The position numbers and the translations under genes were made by a program. A model generated the notes under the pieces. It was not told where the DNA came from. It saw nothing but the letters and a program-made list of their open reading frames with translations, and did not search any database. Of a DNA stretch of 56,311 nucleotides, positions 9,374 through 18,728 are shown in pieces. How positions within the stretch are numbered: the first letter of the stretch is position 1; each line of letters starts with the position of its first letter. The stretch covers positions 1-56,311 of the forward strand of contig CALGII010000129.1 in NCBI GenBank assembly GCA_937915485.1, read 5' to 3'. The stretch comes from an uncultured Ignavibacteriota bacterium (lineage in GTDB: Bacteria; Bacteroidota; Ignavibacteria; Tepidaquicellales; Tepidaquicellaceae).

Positions 9374-11197
9374 TTAACTGTTAACTTCAACGTATTGTCT
9401 TTCGTCGAATATCAACTGACGGCAGAGTTCTCTTCCCTTTTCGTCTATCTTATAGAGAGGCATTATTTTTCCCGCGTGAACTATTACCATATCAAGACCC
9501 GCTTCGATAGCGTAATGAAGGAATACTGAATTCAATACGTGGCGTATGTGAGGACTTAGACCGAACGAGCAGTTGCTGAGACCGAGTATAGTTTTACACT
9601 TCGGCATTATTTTTTTTATTTCCCTTATAGCGTTTATCGTGTTCATTCCGCTCTTCCTTAAATCTTCCTGCCCGGAGCCGAGCGGGAAAGTGAGCGCGTC
9701 GAATATCAAATCTTCTTCCCGGAAATTATGAACGCTTACTGCGTGATCACGGATTCTTTTTGCTATCGAAACCTTCTTCTCGAGTGTGTAAGCCTGACCT
9801 TCTTCGTCAATCGATAAAGCGACTACCGCCGCTCCGAACCGTTTCGCGAGTTCAAGAATCCTGTCCGCTTTCTTCGTGCCTTCCTCGAAATTAATCGAGT
9901 TTATAATCGCCCTGCCGGCGTAGTTTTTCAACGCCGCTTCGATTACGTTCACTTCGGTCGAGTCGAACATCAGCGGCAATTGAACCGCCGTGTTAAAACG
10001 TTTCACCACCTCTATCATATCCTTTTCTTCATCTCTTCCGACAAAAGCCACGCAGACGTCGAGAACGTGCGCGCCTTCCTTCACCTGCTCCTTCGCCATG
10101 TTCACCATCGAATCGTAATCATCCTTCTCGAGCAATTTTCTGAACTGCTTCGACCCGTTCGCGTTGCACCTTTCGCCTATCAGCACGGGCGCGGGGTCAA
10201 TTGTCATCGTGGATATTCCGTAAAGCGAGGAAACGGAATTTGTATATGACCACTTTCTTTCTATCGGTGAAATGCTTTCCGAAATACCGCTTAACCTTTT
10301 TATATGCTCAGCGTTCGTTCCGCAGCAGCCCCCGACGACATTCACGCCGAATTCAGAAACAAACTGCTTCATCCACCTCTCCATTTCATCGGGAGTTAGA
10401 TGATAATGAGCCTTTCCGCTGATGTTCTCGGGTATTCCCGCATTTGGCATGCAAAAGACGGGCTTAGGAGAATTACTGCAAAGATATCTAATATTCTCTT
10501 CCATTTCCTTCGGTCCAGTCGCGCAGTTCATTCCGATAACATCGACAATGTCGTAAGGTTCAAGCATTGTCAGAGCCGCGGATATCTCGCTTCCCATCAG
10601 CATCGTGCCCATCGTTTCTACTGTAACCGAGACAATCACAGGAAGTTTGTTTCTTTTTTCTTTAAACAGTTTCCTTGCCGCTGAAAGAGCGCATTTTATC
10701 TGAAGCAAATCCTGACAGGTCTCAATGCAGAGGATATCGGCGCCTCCGTCATACAAGCCCGACATCTGCCTGTAAAACGCAGTCTCCATTTCATCGAAAG
10801 AAATATGTCCGAGCGACGGCAGTTTTGTCGTGGGTCCTATGGAACCCGCAACGAATCTAGGTTTAGAGGCATTTGAAAATTCATTCGCCGCGTTTCTTGC
10901 AATCTCGGCCGCCTTTCTCGAGAGTTCATAGTCGAGATGGGAAATTCCGTATTCGTTCAAAACAATTGAAGCAGAGCCGAATGAATTTGTTTCAATCACA
11001 TCCGCCCCTGCTTCAAGAAAATTTGTGTGCAATTTTGTAACAACATCCGGTTTAGAAATACAAAGGTGTTCGTTGCAGCCTTCAAGTTCTTTGCCGCCGA
11101 AATCATCGGCAGTAAGGCTGTAAGTCTGCAGTGTCGAACCCGTCGCTCCGTCGAAGACGAGCACCTTATCCTTCAATATTTCTAAAAAAGATTTCAA
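9374..11197 (-). CDS. metH: Methionine synthase, homocysteine and folate modules only
   Basis: This 607-residue protein matches the first half of cobalamin-dependent methionine synthase. Residues ~1-300 form the homocysteine-binding barrel with zinc-ligand cysteines in 'GMNCATGP' and 'GGCCGTN'. Residues ~325-590 form the pterin (methyltetrahydrofolate) barrel, with 'GERCNANGS' and 'LGLSNCSFGLSP'. It ends right after the first residues of what would be the cap domain, so the B12-binding and SAM-reactivation domains are absent. All three frames downstream are noncoding, with no remnant. The predicted start is TTG, with AGGA about 11 nt upstream, only 4 nt after the S46 peptidase stop codon. It is either half of a split MetH or a truncated gene. 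Confidence 0.88.
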   Translation of the reverse strand: MKSFLEILKDKVLVFDGATGSTLQTYSLTADDFGGKELEGCNEHLCISKPDVVTKLHTNFLEAGADVIETNSFGSASIVLNEYGISHLDYELSRKAAEIARNAANEFSNASKPRFVAGSIGPTTKLPSLGHISFDEMETAFYRQMSGLYDGGADILCIETCQDLLQIKCALSAARKLFKEKRNKLPVIVSVTVETMGTMLMGSEISAALTMLEPYDIVDVIGMNCATGPKEMEENIRYLCSNSPKPVFCMPNAGIPENISGKAHYHLTPDEMERWMKQFVSEFGVNVVGGCCGTNAEHIKRLSGISESISPIERKWSYTNSVSSLYGISTMTIDPAPVLIGERCNANGSKQFRKLLEKDDYDSMVNMAKEQVKEGAHVLDVCVAFVGRDEEKDMIEVVKRFNTAVQLPLMFDSTEVNVIEAALKNYAGRAIINSINFEEGTKKADRILELAKRFGAAVVALSIDEEGQAYTLEKKVSIAKRIRDHAVSVHNFREEDLIFDALTFPLGSGQEDLRKSGMNTINAIREIKKIMPKCKTILGLSNCSFGLSPHIRHVLNSVFLHYAIEAGLDMVIVHAGKIMPLYKIDEKGRELCRQLIFDERQYVEVNS

Positions 11198-11201
11198 TGT
11201 T

Positions 11202-13298
11202 TTATTGTCCTGTGTACAACTGACCCGAGCGTAATTCCTCTGCGAGTCTTTTTACTTTGTAAAGATTTTTAATCGCTTCCATCAAGCCCTCGGATGCAAC
11301 CGATACAGTATGTGGAACATCGGTATTATAAATAAAGTTGTCCACAAGGCTCTCCATGTTGCCGTCGAACGCGAGACCGACGATTTCAGCGTCCTTGTTG
11401 ATGACGGGGCTTCCGGAATTTCCTCCGATAATGTCGTTTGTCGATATGAAATTGAAAGCGGTTCCCTTGTCAAAATCAGGAGGAGCGTTGACCCATCTTT
11501 CCGGCAGATTCCAGGGATACTGCTTGTCAAAAGAATAATACCTGTCATAATAGCCGTAGAAAGTGGTTTTCGGAGGCGCGGTTGTGCCGTTATAATCGTA
11601 CCCTTTCATAACGCCGTCCGATATTCTTAACGTGAATGTCGCGTCGGGCGGAATCGTGGTTCCGTACACGCCGTAAACCGCGTTGCCGAGAAGTTCCTTG
11701 TTGACCGATTCAATATTTCTGATTTCTTCCGCTTTCTTTTGAAGTTCTTTCATTTTCGGAAGCGTCTCAATCGCGAATTTTATGAACGGGTCATTCGACT
11801 GCTTGAGTTCATCAAGCGACTTTGTAGCCAATGCAAGCGCGCCTTCTTTTGTTCCAAGAGTTGATTGGCTCTTCAGTGTTTCAAACGATGCGTCAGGTGT
11901 GCTGCTTCCCAAGAGAATCCTGACCGATGAATTATCCCTTCCGAGTTTCTTGTACATCTGGTTTAATCTGAATTTCAGCAGCGCGTTATCTAAGTCCGCG
12001 TCGAAATTCTTGTAGATGTCTCCAAGTTTCGCTTCGTCAACTTTTTCATTTTTCAGCAGAGCGTTTACGATTCTGTCCGCCGCGCCGAAATAAACCGACG
12101 AGAATCTCGGATTCGTGCTGTAAGAATATATCTCAGGATAAATCCTGCCCATTTCCTTGTTTGCGCCTGCGATTTCATCCCACGCCTTGCCGTACTTGGA
12201 CTTCAGCGAAGGATTTTTTTCAACCGCTTCGCGTAAAGTTTTCTCGAAATGCTTTTTCTTAGCCATTATCACGGGGTCGTTAAGCCCCTTAACCATACCC
12301 CTGTAAACTTTCTGTGAATTAGCAAGAGAGAACAGCGTGTTGTTAAGTTCTTTTCCCTTCTCGGGATTCTTCGCGATAATATCCGTGTACGTTGCGACCA
12401 GCATATCAAGATTCGCGACTACATCAGGATAAGAGAAATCTCTTCTGTATTCAAGTTGCGCGTACGTGTTAAGTCTTTCCGTTCTACCGGGATTACCGAC
12501 AACAAAAATCGGCTCTCCGACTTTCGCGCCGCCCGGGCTCCATTTGTAATAATGCTCGGTCTTGAGCGGCTTGCCGCTTTCATCATAAACCCTGAAGAAC
12601 GTCACGTCGAGATTATACCTCGGATAAGTGAAATTGTCGGGGTCCCCGCCGAAAAATCCGGCCTGGTCTTCAGGCGCGAATACGAGGCGGACGTCTGTGT
12701 ATCTCTTGTAAACGTATGCGGAATAAAGTCCGCCGTTATACAGTGTAACTACCTGACATCTTAAACCGGTTTCAGCCGCTATTCTTTTTTCGATTTCGGA
12801 TATTTTGGCTGTCCTATTGGCGACTTTTTCTTCGTTCGTCTTTCCCGATTCGATTGCCGAATGAACTTCCACAGTCACGTCGGAAATTTTTACCAACTGG
12901 TCGACAAATAGATTCGGAACAGGTCTCTCGTCCTCGAGTTTCATCGCGAGAAATCCGGAATTATGAAGGTCTTCACCTTCCTTTTCCACCTGCGAAACGG
13001 ATTCGCGTCCGCAGTGATGGTTTGTCATCACAAGACCGTCGCCCGAAACGAATGATGATGAACAATACGTCGCGAACCTTATTGCAGCCATCCGAACGTT
13101 ATCAAGCCATTCCTGAGTCGGTTTGAACCCGTACGTTTCATTCAGATAATCCACGGGTGGATAATCGAACGTCCACATCTTGCCCATGTCATACTTCGAT
13201 GACTTAACAGTGTCAAGATTTACGCCGTAGTTTTGCGAAAACGCGGATGATACGAAGACTACGGTTAATACTATTGCATATATATATTTCCTGAACAT
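11202..13298 (-). CDS. S46 family dipeptidyl-peptidase (DPP7-type)
   Basis: This 698-residue serine exopeptidase is predicted to release dipeptides from peptide N-termini in the periplasm. It has a signal peptide ending 'SSAFSQ', then the chymotrypsin-like halves. His95 lies in 'TNHHCG', Asp231 in 'YNLDVTFFRVY' and the nucleophile Ser628 in 'GGNSGSP'. A helical domain (~370-540) caps the active site. The residue 18 positions after the serine is Gly ('FDGN'). In characterised Porphyromonas enzymes this position is Gly in DPP7 (hydrophobic P1) and Arg in DPP11 (acidic P1), so a DPP7-like preference is inferred. It follows its paralogue by about 27 nt and precedes metH by 4 nt. Confidence 0.92.
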   Translation of the reverse strand: MFRKYIYAIVLTVVFVSSAFSQNYGVNLDTVKSSKYDMGKMWTFDYPPVDYLNETYGFKPTQEWLDNVRMAAIRFATYCSSSFVSGDGLVMTNHHCGRESVSQVEKEGEDLHNSGFLAMKLEDERPVPNLFVDQLVKISDVTVEVHSAIESGKTNEEKVANRTAKISEIEKRIAAETGLRCQVVTLYNGGLYSAYVYKRYTDVRLVFAPEDQAGFFGGDPDNFTYPRYNLDVTFFRVYDESGKPLKTEHYYKWSPGGAKVGEPIFVVGNPGRTERLNTYAQLEYRRDFSYPDVVANLDMLVATYTDIIAKNPEKGKELNNTLFSLANSQKVYRGMVKGLNDPVIMAKKKHFEKTLREAVEKNPSLKSKYGKAWDEIAGANKEMGRIYPEIYSYSTNPRFSSVYFGAADRIVNALLKNEKVDEAKLGDIYKNFDADLDNALLKFRLNQMYKKLGRDNSSVRILLGSSTPDASFETLKSQSTLGTKEGALALATKSLDELKQSNDPFIKFAIETLPKMKELQKKAEEIRNIESVNKELLGNAVYGVYGTTIPPDATFTLRISDGVMKGYDYNGTTAPPKTTFYGYYDRYYSFDKQYPWNLPERWVNAPPDFDKGTAFNFISTNDIIGGNSGSPVINKDAEIVGLAFDGNMESLVDNFIYNTDVPHTVSVASEGLMEAIKNLYKVKRLAEELRSGQLYTGQ

Positions 13299-13325
13299 AA
13301 AAAATTTATTAGTTATAAAAATTGT

Positions 13326-15062
13326 TTATTCCGTTATTTTTCCGTTTTCAAGTTCAGCCCCTATTCTCTTCAACTGATACATATCATTGATGCATTCAAG
13401 GAGCCCTCGTGAATCAACAGAGACCGTCGTAGGGACTTCATCCGTGTAAATGAATTCGCCCGGCATGCTTTCAATGTTTCCGTCAAACACCAGACCGACG
13501 ACTTCGGCGTTTTTATTTATCATCGGGCTTCCCGAATTTCCGCCGATAATGTCGTTCGTCGAAATGAAATTGAATGGAGTTCCGAAATCGAATTCCTTCG
13601 GCGCGTTCAGCCACCTGCCGCTTAAAGACCAGGGATACTTTTTATCGAAAGAGAAATACCTGTCCAGCAGACCGTAAAATGTGGTCTTCGCGGGCGCCGT
13701 GGTTCCGTTGTAGTCATACTGCTTTATAATGCCGTCTGAAATCCTGAGAGTAAACGTAGCGTCGGGAGGAATCGATGTTCCGTAAACTTCGAATATCGCC
13801 CTGCCGAGTATCTGGTTGTAATATTCTTCCTTCTTCCCGATTTCATTCAGTTTCGAATACAATGTCCTGAAACTTCCGCCTTTCATCTTTTCGTAAGCGT
13901 CGCGTTTTTCTTTAACTATTGCCGCGATGTCATTCCATACGTTTCCGTATTTCGATTTTAATTTTGAATTACCGTCAACCGCAGCCCTGAACTTTTTTTC
14001 AAAATCCCTTTTCCGCTGCATCAGAACCAAATCGTTCAACCCTTTTACTGTTCCCTTGAATACCTTCTGACTGTTCGTGTATTCGAATAAAGTGTTGTTC
14101 ATTTCTTTTTCCTTTTCAGGATTTCGCGCGATTTCTCTTCTAAGACTGTCAACGATGTTATTGATGTAGTTGAGAATCAATGGATAAGAAATATCCCTGT
14201 TGAATTCAAGTTGTGATACGGTGAGAAGCCTTGATGTCGAGCCCGGATTTCCGACTACAAAAATCGGTTCACCCGGTTCCGCACCGTTGCTGCTCCACTT
14301 GAAGAAATTGTCAACCTTCAGCGGTTTGCCGTTTTCATCGTAAACCCTGAAGAACGTGCAATCGAGATTGTATCTCGGATACGTGAAATTATCCGGGTCC
14401 CCTCCGAAAAATCCCGCCTGATCTTCAGGCGCGAAAACAAGGCGCACGTCGCTGTATCTTTTATACACGTAAGCCGAGTAAACACCGCCGTTGTATAGCG
14501 AAACCACCTGGCATACTACCGTTTTGCCTTCGGAGTATTTCTTTTCGATTCCCGTAATCGTTTCGTACTTAAAATCGTCCTTTTCCTGAGGATCCTTTCC
14601 CTTATCAATCGCGGACTGCACATCTTTTGTAACGTCGATGATTTTAGTCAACTGGTCAACATACAGGCCGGGAACCTTCCTTTCGTCCTCAAGTTTCGCG
14701 GCAATAAACCCGTTCTCGTGCAGGTCTTCGCCTTCCTTCTGAACCTGTGATACCGATTCCCTTCCGCAGTGATGGTTCGTCATCACCAAGCCGTCTTCAG
14801 ATACAAATGAAGCAGAACAATAATCTGCAAACCTCAACGCCGACATCCTTACCTTATCGAGCCATTCCTGAGTCGGACGGAATCCGTAAGCGGACTGGAA
14901 ATAATCCAGCGGCGGAAAATCGAACGTCCACATCTTGCCGTTGTCGAATTTCTGCGCTTTAACAGTGTCAAGATTAACTCCGTAACTGCCGGACTGCGAA
15001 TAAATCAGCACCGGCGAAAATGCGATAAAAAGAATTAAAAAAAGCCTTCTGAAATTTTTCAT
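13326..15062 (-). CDS. S46 family dipeptidyl-peptidase paralogue with shortened helical domain
   Basis: A 578-residue paralogue of the downstream gene. It keeps the catalytic 'TNHHCG' and 'GGNSGSP' motifs, the catalytic Asp in 'YNLDCTFFRVY' and Gly in 'FDGN' 18 positions after the serine. The stretch between 'LKSKYG' and 'FEVYGTSIPPDA' is about 50 residues instead of about 170, so most of the helical cap domain is missing while both barrel halves stay intact. I start it at the ATG at 15062 because the signal peptide ('FRRLFLILFIAFSPVLIYSQ') begins there. The open frame extends upstream to 15182 with a non-signal-like extension. It probably arose by tandem duplication, and a changed substrate range is likely. 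Confidence 0.88.
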   Translation of the reverse strand: MKNFRRLFLILFIAFSPVLIYSQSGSYGVNLDTVKAQKFDNGKMWTFDFPPLDYFQSAYGFRPTQEWLDKVRMSALRFADYCSASFVSEDGLVMTNHHCGRESVSQVQKEGEDLHENGFIAAKLEDERKVPGLYVDQLTKIIDVTKDVQSAIDKGKDPQEKDDFKYETITGIEKKYSEGKTVVCQVVSLYNGGVYSAYVYKRYSDVRLVFAPEDQAGFFGGDPDNFTYPRYNLDCTFFRVYDENGKPLKVDNFFKWSSNGAEPGEPIFVVGNPGSTSRLLTVSQLEFNRDISYPLILNYINNIVDSLRREIARNPEKEKEMNNTLFEYTNSQKVFKGTVKGLNDLVLMQRKRDFEKKFRAAVDGNSKLKSKYGNVWNDIAAIVKEKRDAYEKMKGGSFRTLYSKLNEIGKKEEYYNQILGRAIFEVYGTSIPPDATFTLRISDGIIKQYDYNGTTAPAKTTFYGLLDRYFSFDKKYPWSLSGRWLNAPKEFDFGTPFNFISTNDIIGGNSGSPMINKNAEVVGLVFDGNIESMPGEFIYTDEVPTTVSVDSRGLLECINDMYQLKRIGAELENGKITE

Positions 15063-15261
15063 AAGTTGGTTTATTTTAAAATTGTTTGATACTTTAATAT
15101 TGATATGATTTCCAAAGAATCTATGTACGGATAATTTACGTATAATTTTTAAGATTGTTATATTAATTCTCTTATTCAACACCTAAAAACATACGCATTC
15201 GACGGGTTTTTTGGCATTTATTCCTCCCGGAGCCGTGACTTTTACGGCATCTGAAAAAGTA
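15063..15261. other. Intergenic region upstream of the S46 pair
   Basis: Spacer between the ftsZ terminator and the first S46 gene. It contains a weak 5-bp hairpin (GCCGT/ACGGC, 15232-15248). The S46-S46-metH promoter should lie here. The AT-rich part at 15070-15180 is the likely place, but I see no element good enough to name. Confidence 0.4.
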
Positions 15262-15288
15262 AAAAAAAAGCGGAGACAAGGTCTCCGC
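15261..15288 (-). terminator. Rho-independent terminator of the dcw cluster
   Basis: Read on the minus strand, an 8-bp stem GCGGAGAC/GTCTCCGC with a 3-nt loop is followed by nine T residues. It lies about 115 nt past the ftsZ stop codon, the end of the division/cell-wall operon. Confidence 0.85.
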
Positions 15289-15295
15289 CCTTTGC

Positions 15296-15322
15296 GAGGT
15301 CTCATCGGCAGATAGAGACCTC
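15296..15322 (-). repeat. Second stem-loop before the ftsZ terminator
   Basis: The perfect 8-bp arms GAGGTCTC and GAGACCTC surround an 11-nt loop. It sits 7 nt from the terminator hairpin and shares the GGTCTC core with it, so the two stems could pair alternatively. It may stabilise the mRNA 3' end. A regulatory switch is only speculation. Confidence 0.5.
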
Positions 15323-15403
15323 ATGATGCATGCAAATATATTTAAAATTTATTAATACGCAAACGCAACTATCCGCGTACGCCTTTAAAAAATAACTTGA
15401 CTA

Positions 15404-16645
15404 TTAGTCGAGCGAGCGCCTTAGGAACGCAGGCGGATTTGCTTCGTCAAGATTGAACGAATCGAGCCCGTATTTGTCAAGTTTATTCTCTTTCTTAGCA
15501 ACCTGTTTATCGCTTAAATCATCATTCACGAGCGAATGCGGGTACCGCCTCGTAATCGCCGGTGTATCGAGATCTTTCAGTTCCTTCGTAGAAGAGGGAA
15601 GCGAAGTTATTTTCCCCGTTGATTCGAGCAGCGCGGCATTTTCCGCTTCCGCTTGCGCGGCGTTTTCTTCCGCGAGTTCCGCTTCATCTTTCCTGAATCC
15701 TGTCGCTATTACTGTCACCATTATCTGGTCGTCAAGTTCCTTGTCTTCTACTATACCGAATATATACTTGGCTTTGTCGCCGACAGCGTCATACACGAAT
15801 GCGTTTATCCTGTTAATCTCGTCAAAGAGCACATTCCCGTTTGAAGAAATGTTGACCAGCACGTTCTTCGCGCCCGAAATTGTAATGTCTTCCAGTATCG
15901 GGTTTGACAGAGCATCGGAGACAGCAGCAATTGCCCTGTCCTCGCCCTTAGCAATGCCCGTTCCTATCATCGCGTCTCCCGTGGCTTTCATTGTCGTCCT
16001 CACGTCCGCGAAGTCAACGTTTATTTCCCCCGTCTTCGTGATAATCTGAGAGATGCCTTTCGTCGCGTTGTGAAGAACTTTGTTTGCCATCGCGAATGCC
16101 TGATTCATTGAACTGCCCTGAGGCATGAGTTCAACTATTCTCTGATTCGGGATGACTATGAGACTGTCCACTTCGCGCTTGAGTTTGTCGATTCCCTGTT
16201 CGGCAAGAACCATTCTCGGCCGCGCCTCAAAATGGAACGGTTTGGTTACTATCGCGACAACCAAAGCGTCGATACTCTTGGCAACGTGCGCGACAACAGG
16301 AGAGGCGCCCGTTCCGGTGCCGCCTCCCATACCCGCCGTTATGAAAACCATGTCGCTGCCGGCGAGCGCGCGGGCTAACTCTTCACGGCTCTCTTCCGCT
16401 GATTTTTCGCCGATGTCGTTGTTCATTCCCGTACCGAGTCCTTTTGTAACTCCTTTCCCTATCTGAATCTTAATGTCCGCTTTGCTGATTTCAAGCGCCT
16501 GCAAGTCGGTGTTCACCGCGATGAATTCGACGCCCTCAATTCCTTTATCTACCATCGAATTGATTATATTTCCGCCGCCTCCACCCACTCCGACGACTTT
16601 TATCTTCGCTCCGCTGGTTTCGTTCGGTAATAATTGAATTGGCAT
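15404..16645 (-). CDS. ftsZ: Cell division protein FtsZ
   Basis: This tubulin-like GTPase polymerises into the Z ring at midcell. At 413 residues, it has the GTP-binding loop 'GGGTGTG' (107-113) and an N-terminal 'GVGGGGGNIIN' nucleotide loop. The T7 loop 'NVDFADVRTTM' carries the catalytic Asp residues. A variable acidic linker rich in Ala/Glu leads to the conserved C-terminal peptide 'PPAFLRRSLD' that binds FtsA. It is the last gene of the dcw cluster, 53 nt after ftsA and before a strong terminator. Confidence 0.98.
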   Translation of the reverse strand: MPIQLLPNETSGAKIKVVGVGGGGGNIINSMVDKGIEGVEFIAVNTDLQALEISKADIKIQIGKGVTKGLGTGMNNDIGEKSAEESREELARALAGSDMVFITAGMGGGTGTGASPVVAHVAKSIDALVVAIVTKPFHFEARPRMVLAEQGIDKLKREVDSLIVIPNQRIVELMPQGSSMNQAFAMANKVLHNATKGISQIITKTGEINVDFADVRTTMKATGDAMIGTGIAKGEDRAIAAVSDALSNPILEDITISGAKNVLVNISSNGNVLFDEINRINAFVYDAVGDKAKYIFGIVEDKELDDQIMVTVIATGFRKDEAELAEENAAQAEAENAALLESTGKITSLPSSTKELKDLDTPAITRRYPHSLVNDDLSDKQVAKKENKLDKYGLDSFNLDEANPPAFLRRSLD

Positions 16646-16698
16646 TGCTTTACCCTTTCCGGTTAGTTTTATAATATTTATTTGATTTAATTTTCATT

Positions 16699-17976
16699 TT
16701 ACAATTCGTCAAACCAGGTTTTGACTTTCGAGAATAGACCTTTCGCGGTCAACTGGCTTCTTTTCTTTCCTGAAGAACCGCTTGACATCTGAATTCCCGT
16801 ATCCATGTTCTTTATCCTGTGAAGTATCAATCCCACTCCTGTCGCGTAAATCGGGCTTTCTACTTCCTTTATAAGCCCGCCTGTTAATCCGGTTGGAATT
16901 CCGAGATTGACTTCCATTCCCAGTATTTCTTCCGCTAACTCCTTCGTGCCCTTTATGAGAGAGCCGCCGCCGGTAATCACGACGCCCGCGTGAAGTTCAT
17001 TCTGTATCTGCGAGTTTCTTATTTCTATCGCCGCGAGTTCGAATATATCCTGCATTCTTGCCTGTATTATTCTCGCGAGTATGCTCTTTCTTGTTTTCTT
17101 CGGCGCCTTTCTATTAATTGAGTCCACGGATATTTCGTCGTCGTTGAGTATCTCCGAAATCAGCGCGTAACCATATTCTCTTTTTATCCTTTCAGCCTCT
17201 TCTTCGGAAATTCCGAGTGCCTCGACTATATCGCTCGTCACGAGACTTCCGGCGATTCCTATACCTGCTGTGTATTTCAGAACTCCTTTTTTGAATACCG
17301 CTAAATCAGTCGTTCCACCGCCGATGTCTATCATCGCGACTCCAACTTTCTTTTCGGTTTCGTCAAGAACCGAATGAGACGAAGCGATGGGTTCAAGCAC
17401 TATGTCGTCAATTTCAACGTCGCAGCTTCTTACGCATTTTGAAAGGTCGTCAATCGATGAAACGAGACAGGTGATTATATTTACTTTCGCCTCGAGCCTT
17501 ACTCCGAACATTCCTACCGGCGATTCGTATATGCCGTCCTTGCCGTCAATATTATATTCCTGCGGTATCACCGCGATTATCTGAGTATCGCTCGGAATCC
17601 TTATCAGACTTGCGGTTTCCATCAGCCGTTTTATGTCTTCCTCCTGTATGACTCTGTCGGGATTATTGATTCCAATCGTGCTTGACGACTGTATGCACCT
17701 TATATGGTGTCCCGCGATTCCGACCGAAACAGACTTAATCTCTACGCCTGAATTCAACTCGGCTTCTGCGAGCGCCTCTTTTATGGAATCGATAGTCTTC
17801 TGCGGATTAACGACTATACCCCTGTGTAGTCCTTTTGAAGGAGCCTTGCCGATTCCGATTATGTTTATGCTGTTATTCTCTTTTCTCTGAGCAACGATAG
17901 CGCAAATCTTCGTTGTACCTACGTCGAGTCCTACTATTATTTCATCTTCCGTGTCTTTAGATTTTTTACTTTTCAT
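16699..17976 (-). CDS. ftsA: Cell division protein FtsA
   Basis: This actin-fold ATPase tethers FtsZ to the membrane. At 425 residues, it shows the phosphate-1 motif 'GLDVGTTKICAIVA' near the N-terminus, the phosphate-2 motif 'MIDIGGGTTDLAVF', the adenosine motif 'GVVITGGGSLIKG', and a C-terminal amphipathic helix 'GLFSKVKTWFDEL' that serves as the membrane-targeting sequence. It lies between ftsQ (6-nt gap) and ftsZ. Confidence 0.97.
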   Translation of the reverse strand: MKSKKSKDTEDEIIVGLDVGTTKICAIVAQRKENNSINIIGIGKAPSKGLHRGIVVNPQKTIDSIKEALAEAELNSGVEIKSVSVGIAGHHIRCIQSSSTIGINNPDRVIQEEDIKRLMETASLIRIPSDTQIIAVIPQEYNIDGKDGIYESPVGMFGVRLEAKVNIITCLVSSIDDLSKCVRSCDVEIDDIVLEPIASSHSVLDETEKKVGVAMIDIGGGTTDLAVFKKGVLKYTAGIGIAGSLVTSDIVEALGISEEEAERIKREYGYALISEILNDDEISVDSINRKAPKKTRKSILARIIQARMQDIFELAAIEIRNSQIQNELHAGVVITGGGSLIKGTKELAEEILGMEVNLGIPTGLTGGLIKEVESPIYATGVGLILHRIKNMDTGIQMSSGSSGKKRSQLTAKGLFSKVKTWFDEL

Positions 17977-17981
17977 ATCTA

Positions 17982-18728
17982 TTAATTTAATTTTGCGATT
18001 ATTTGATTTGAAAATCTCAGGTCGACATACTCGCAGTTCAGATTTTTCTTGATAATCTCGTCGTCAATGAACTTTTTGAACACTCCGAGTTTGGCGCTGT
18101 ATATTTCCGCAGACTCGCTTTCCCTGCTGATTTTAGGGAAATAAAATACAGTCGGCCTGTCGTTCGAGAACACGATCAATCTTGTCGAGTCGCTCATGTT
18201 TATTTCCGAAATCTGATTTTGAATGTACTTTCCCTTTGCATAAGCCGATTTGATAAAATTAACCGCTATGTCGAGATCGCTCTTGTAATCTTTTCTGCTT
18301 TCGTCAAGTCCGTTTATCACGGGCAGGTCAAATACTTTTTCGAAATTCCTGATTGAGAATACTTCCCTGTCATCATCAATAAGGTTTAACTCTGTGTTCT
18401 TCACCAGCACCGCTATCGGCTTCTTTTCGGAAACTTCAATTATAAGTTCGGACGGAGGCTCCTTGCTTACAAACACCCTCTTTATCTCGGGGTGCTTAGC
18501 AATCCTGTCCCTTATGAAAGCGAGATTAAGTTCATCAAGATTTATAAGTGAATCAGCCGCGAGCCCTGCCGCTGTCAGAATTTCACTTTCACTAATTGTG
18601 AGATTTCCTTTTATCGTAATCTTGTTCACGAATGTCTTGTTTCTCCAATTATTCGCCACGATTATCAGAATACCTATTGCCGCTGCCGTGATAATAGAGA
18701 ATAATATTGTTTTTCTGGTTGATATCAC
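17982..18728 (-). CDS. ftsQ: Cell division protein FtsQ/DivIB
   Basis: A 248-residue bitopic membrane protein with one N-terminal membrane helix (about 7-25). The POTRA domain follows ('VNKITIKGNLTISESEIL'), then the FtsQ/DivIB beta domain ('FEKVFDLPVINGLDE'). It links early and late divisome proteins (FtsB/FtsL complex). The start codon is GTG overlapping the murC TGA (GTGA), which indicates coupled translation. Confidence 0.9.
   Translation of the reverse strand: MISTRKTILFSIITAAAIGILIIVANNWRNKTFVNKITIKGNLTISESEILTAAGLAADSLINLDELNLAFIRDRIAKHPEIKRVFVSKEPPSELIIEVSEKKPIAVLVKNTELNLIDDDREVFSIRNFEKVFDLPVINGLDESRKDYKSDLDIAVNFIKSAYAKGKYIQNQISEINMSDSTRLIVFSNDRPTVFYFPKISRESESAEIYSAKLGVFKKFIDDEIIKKNLNCEYVDLRFSNQIIAKLN

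Noticed and set aside
15453..16049. 198-codon plus-strand open frame opposite ftsZ
   Set aside because: It is antisense to a conserved essential gene, with a Ser/Ala-rich low-complexity product and no independent support.
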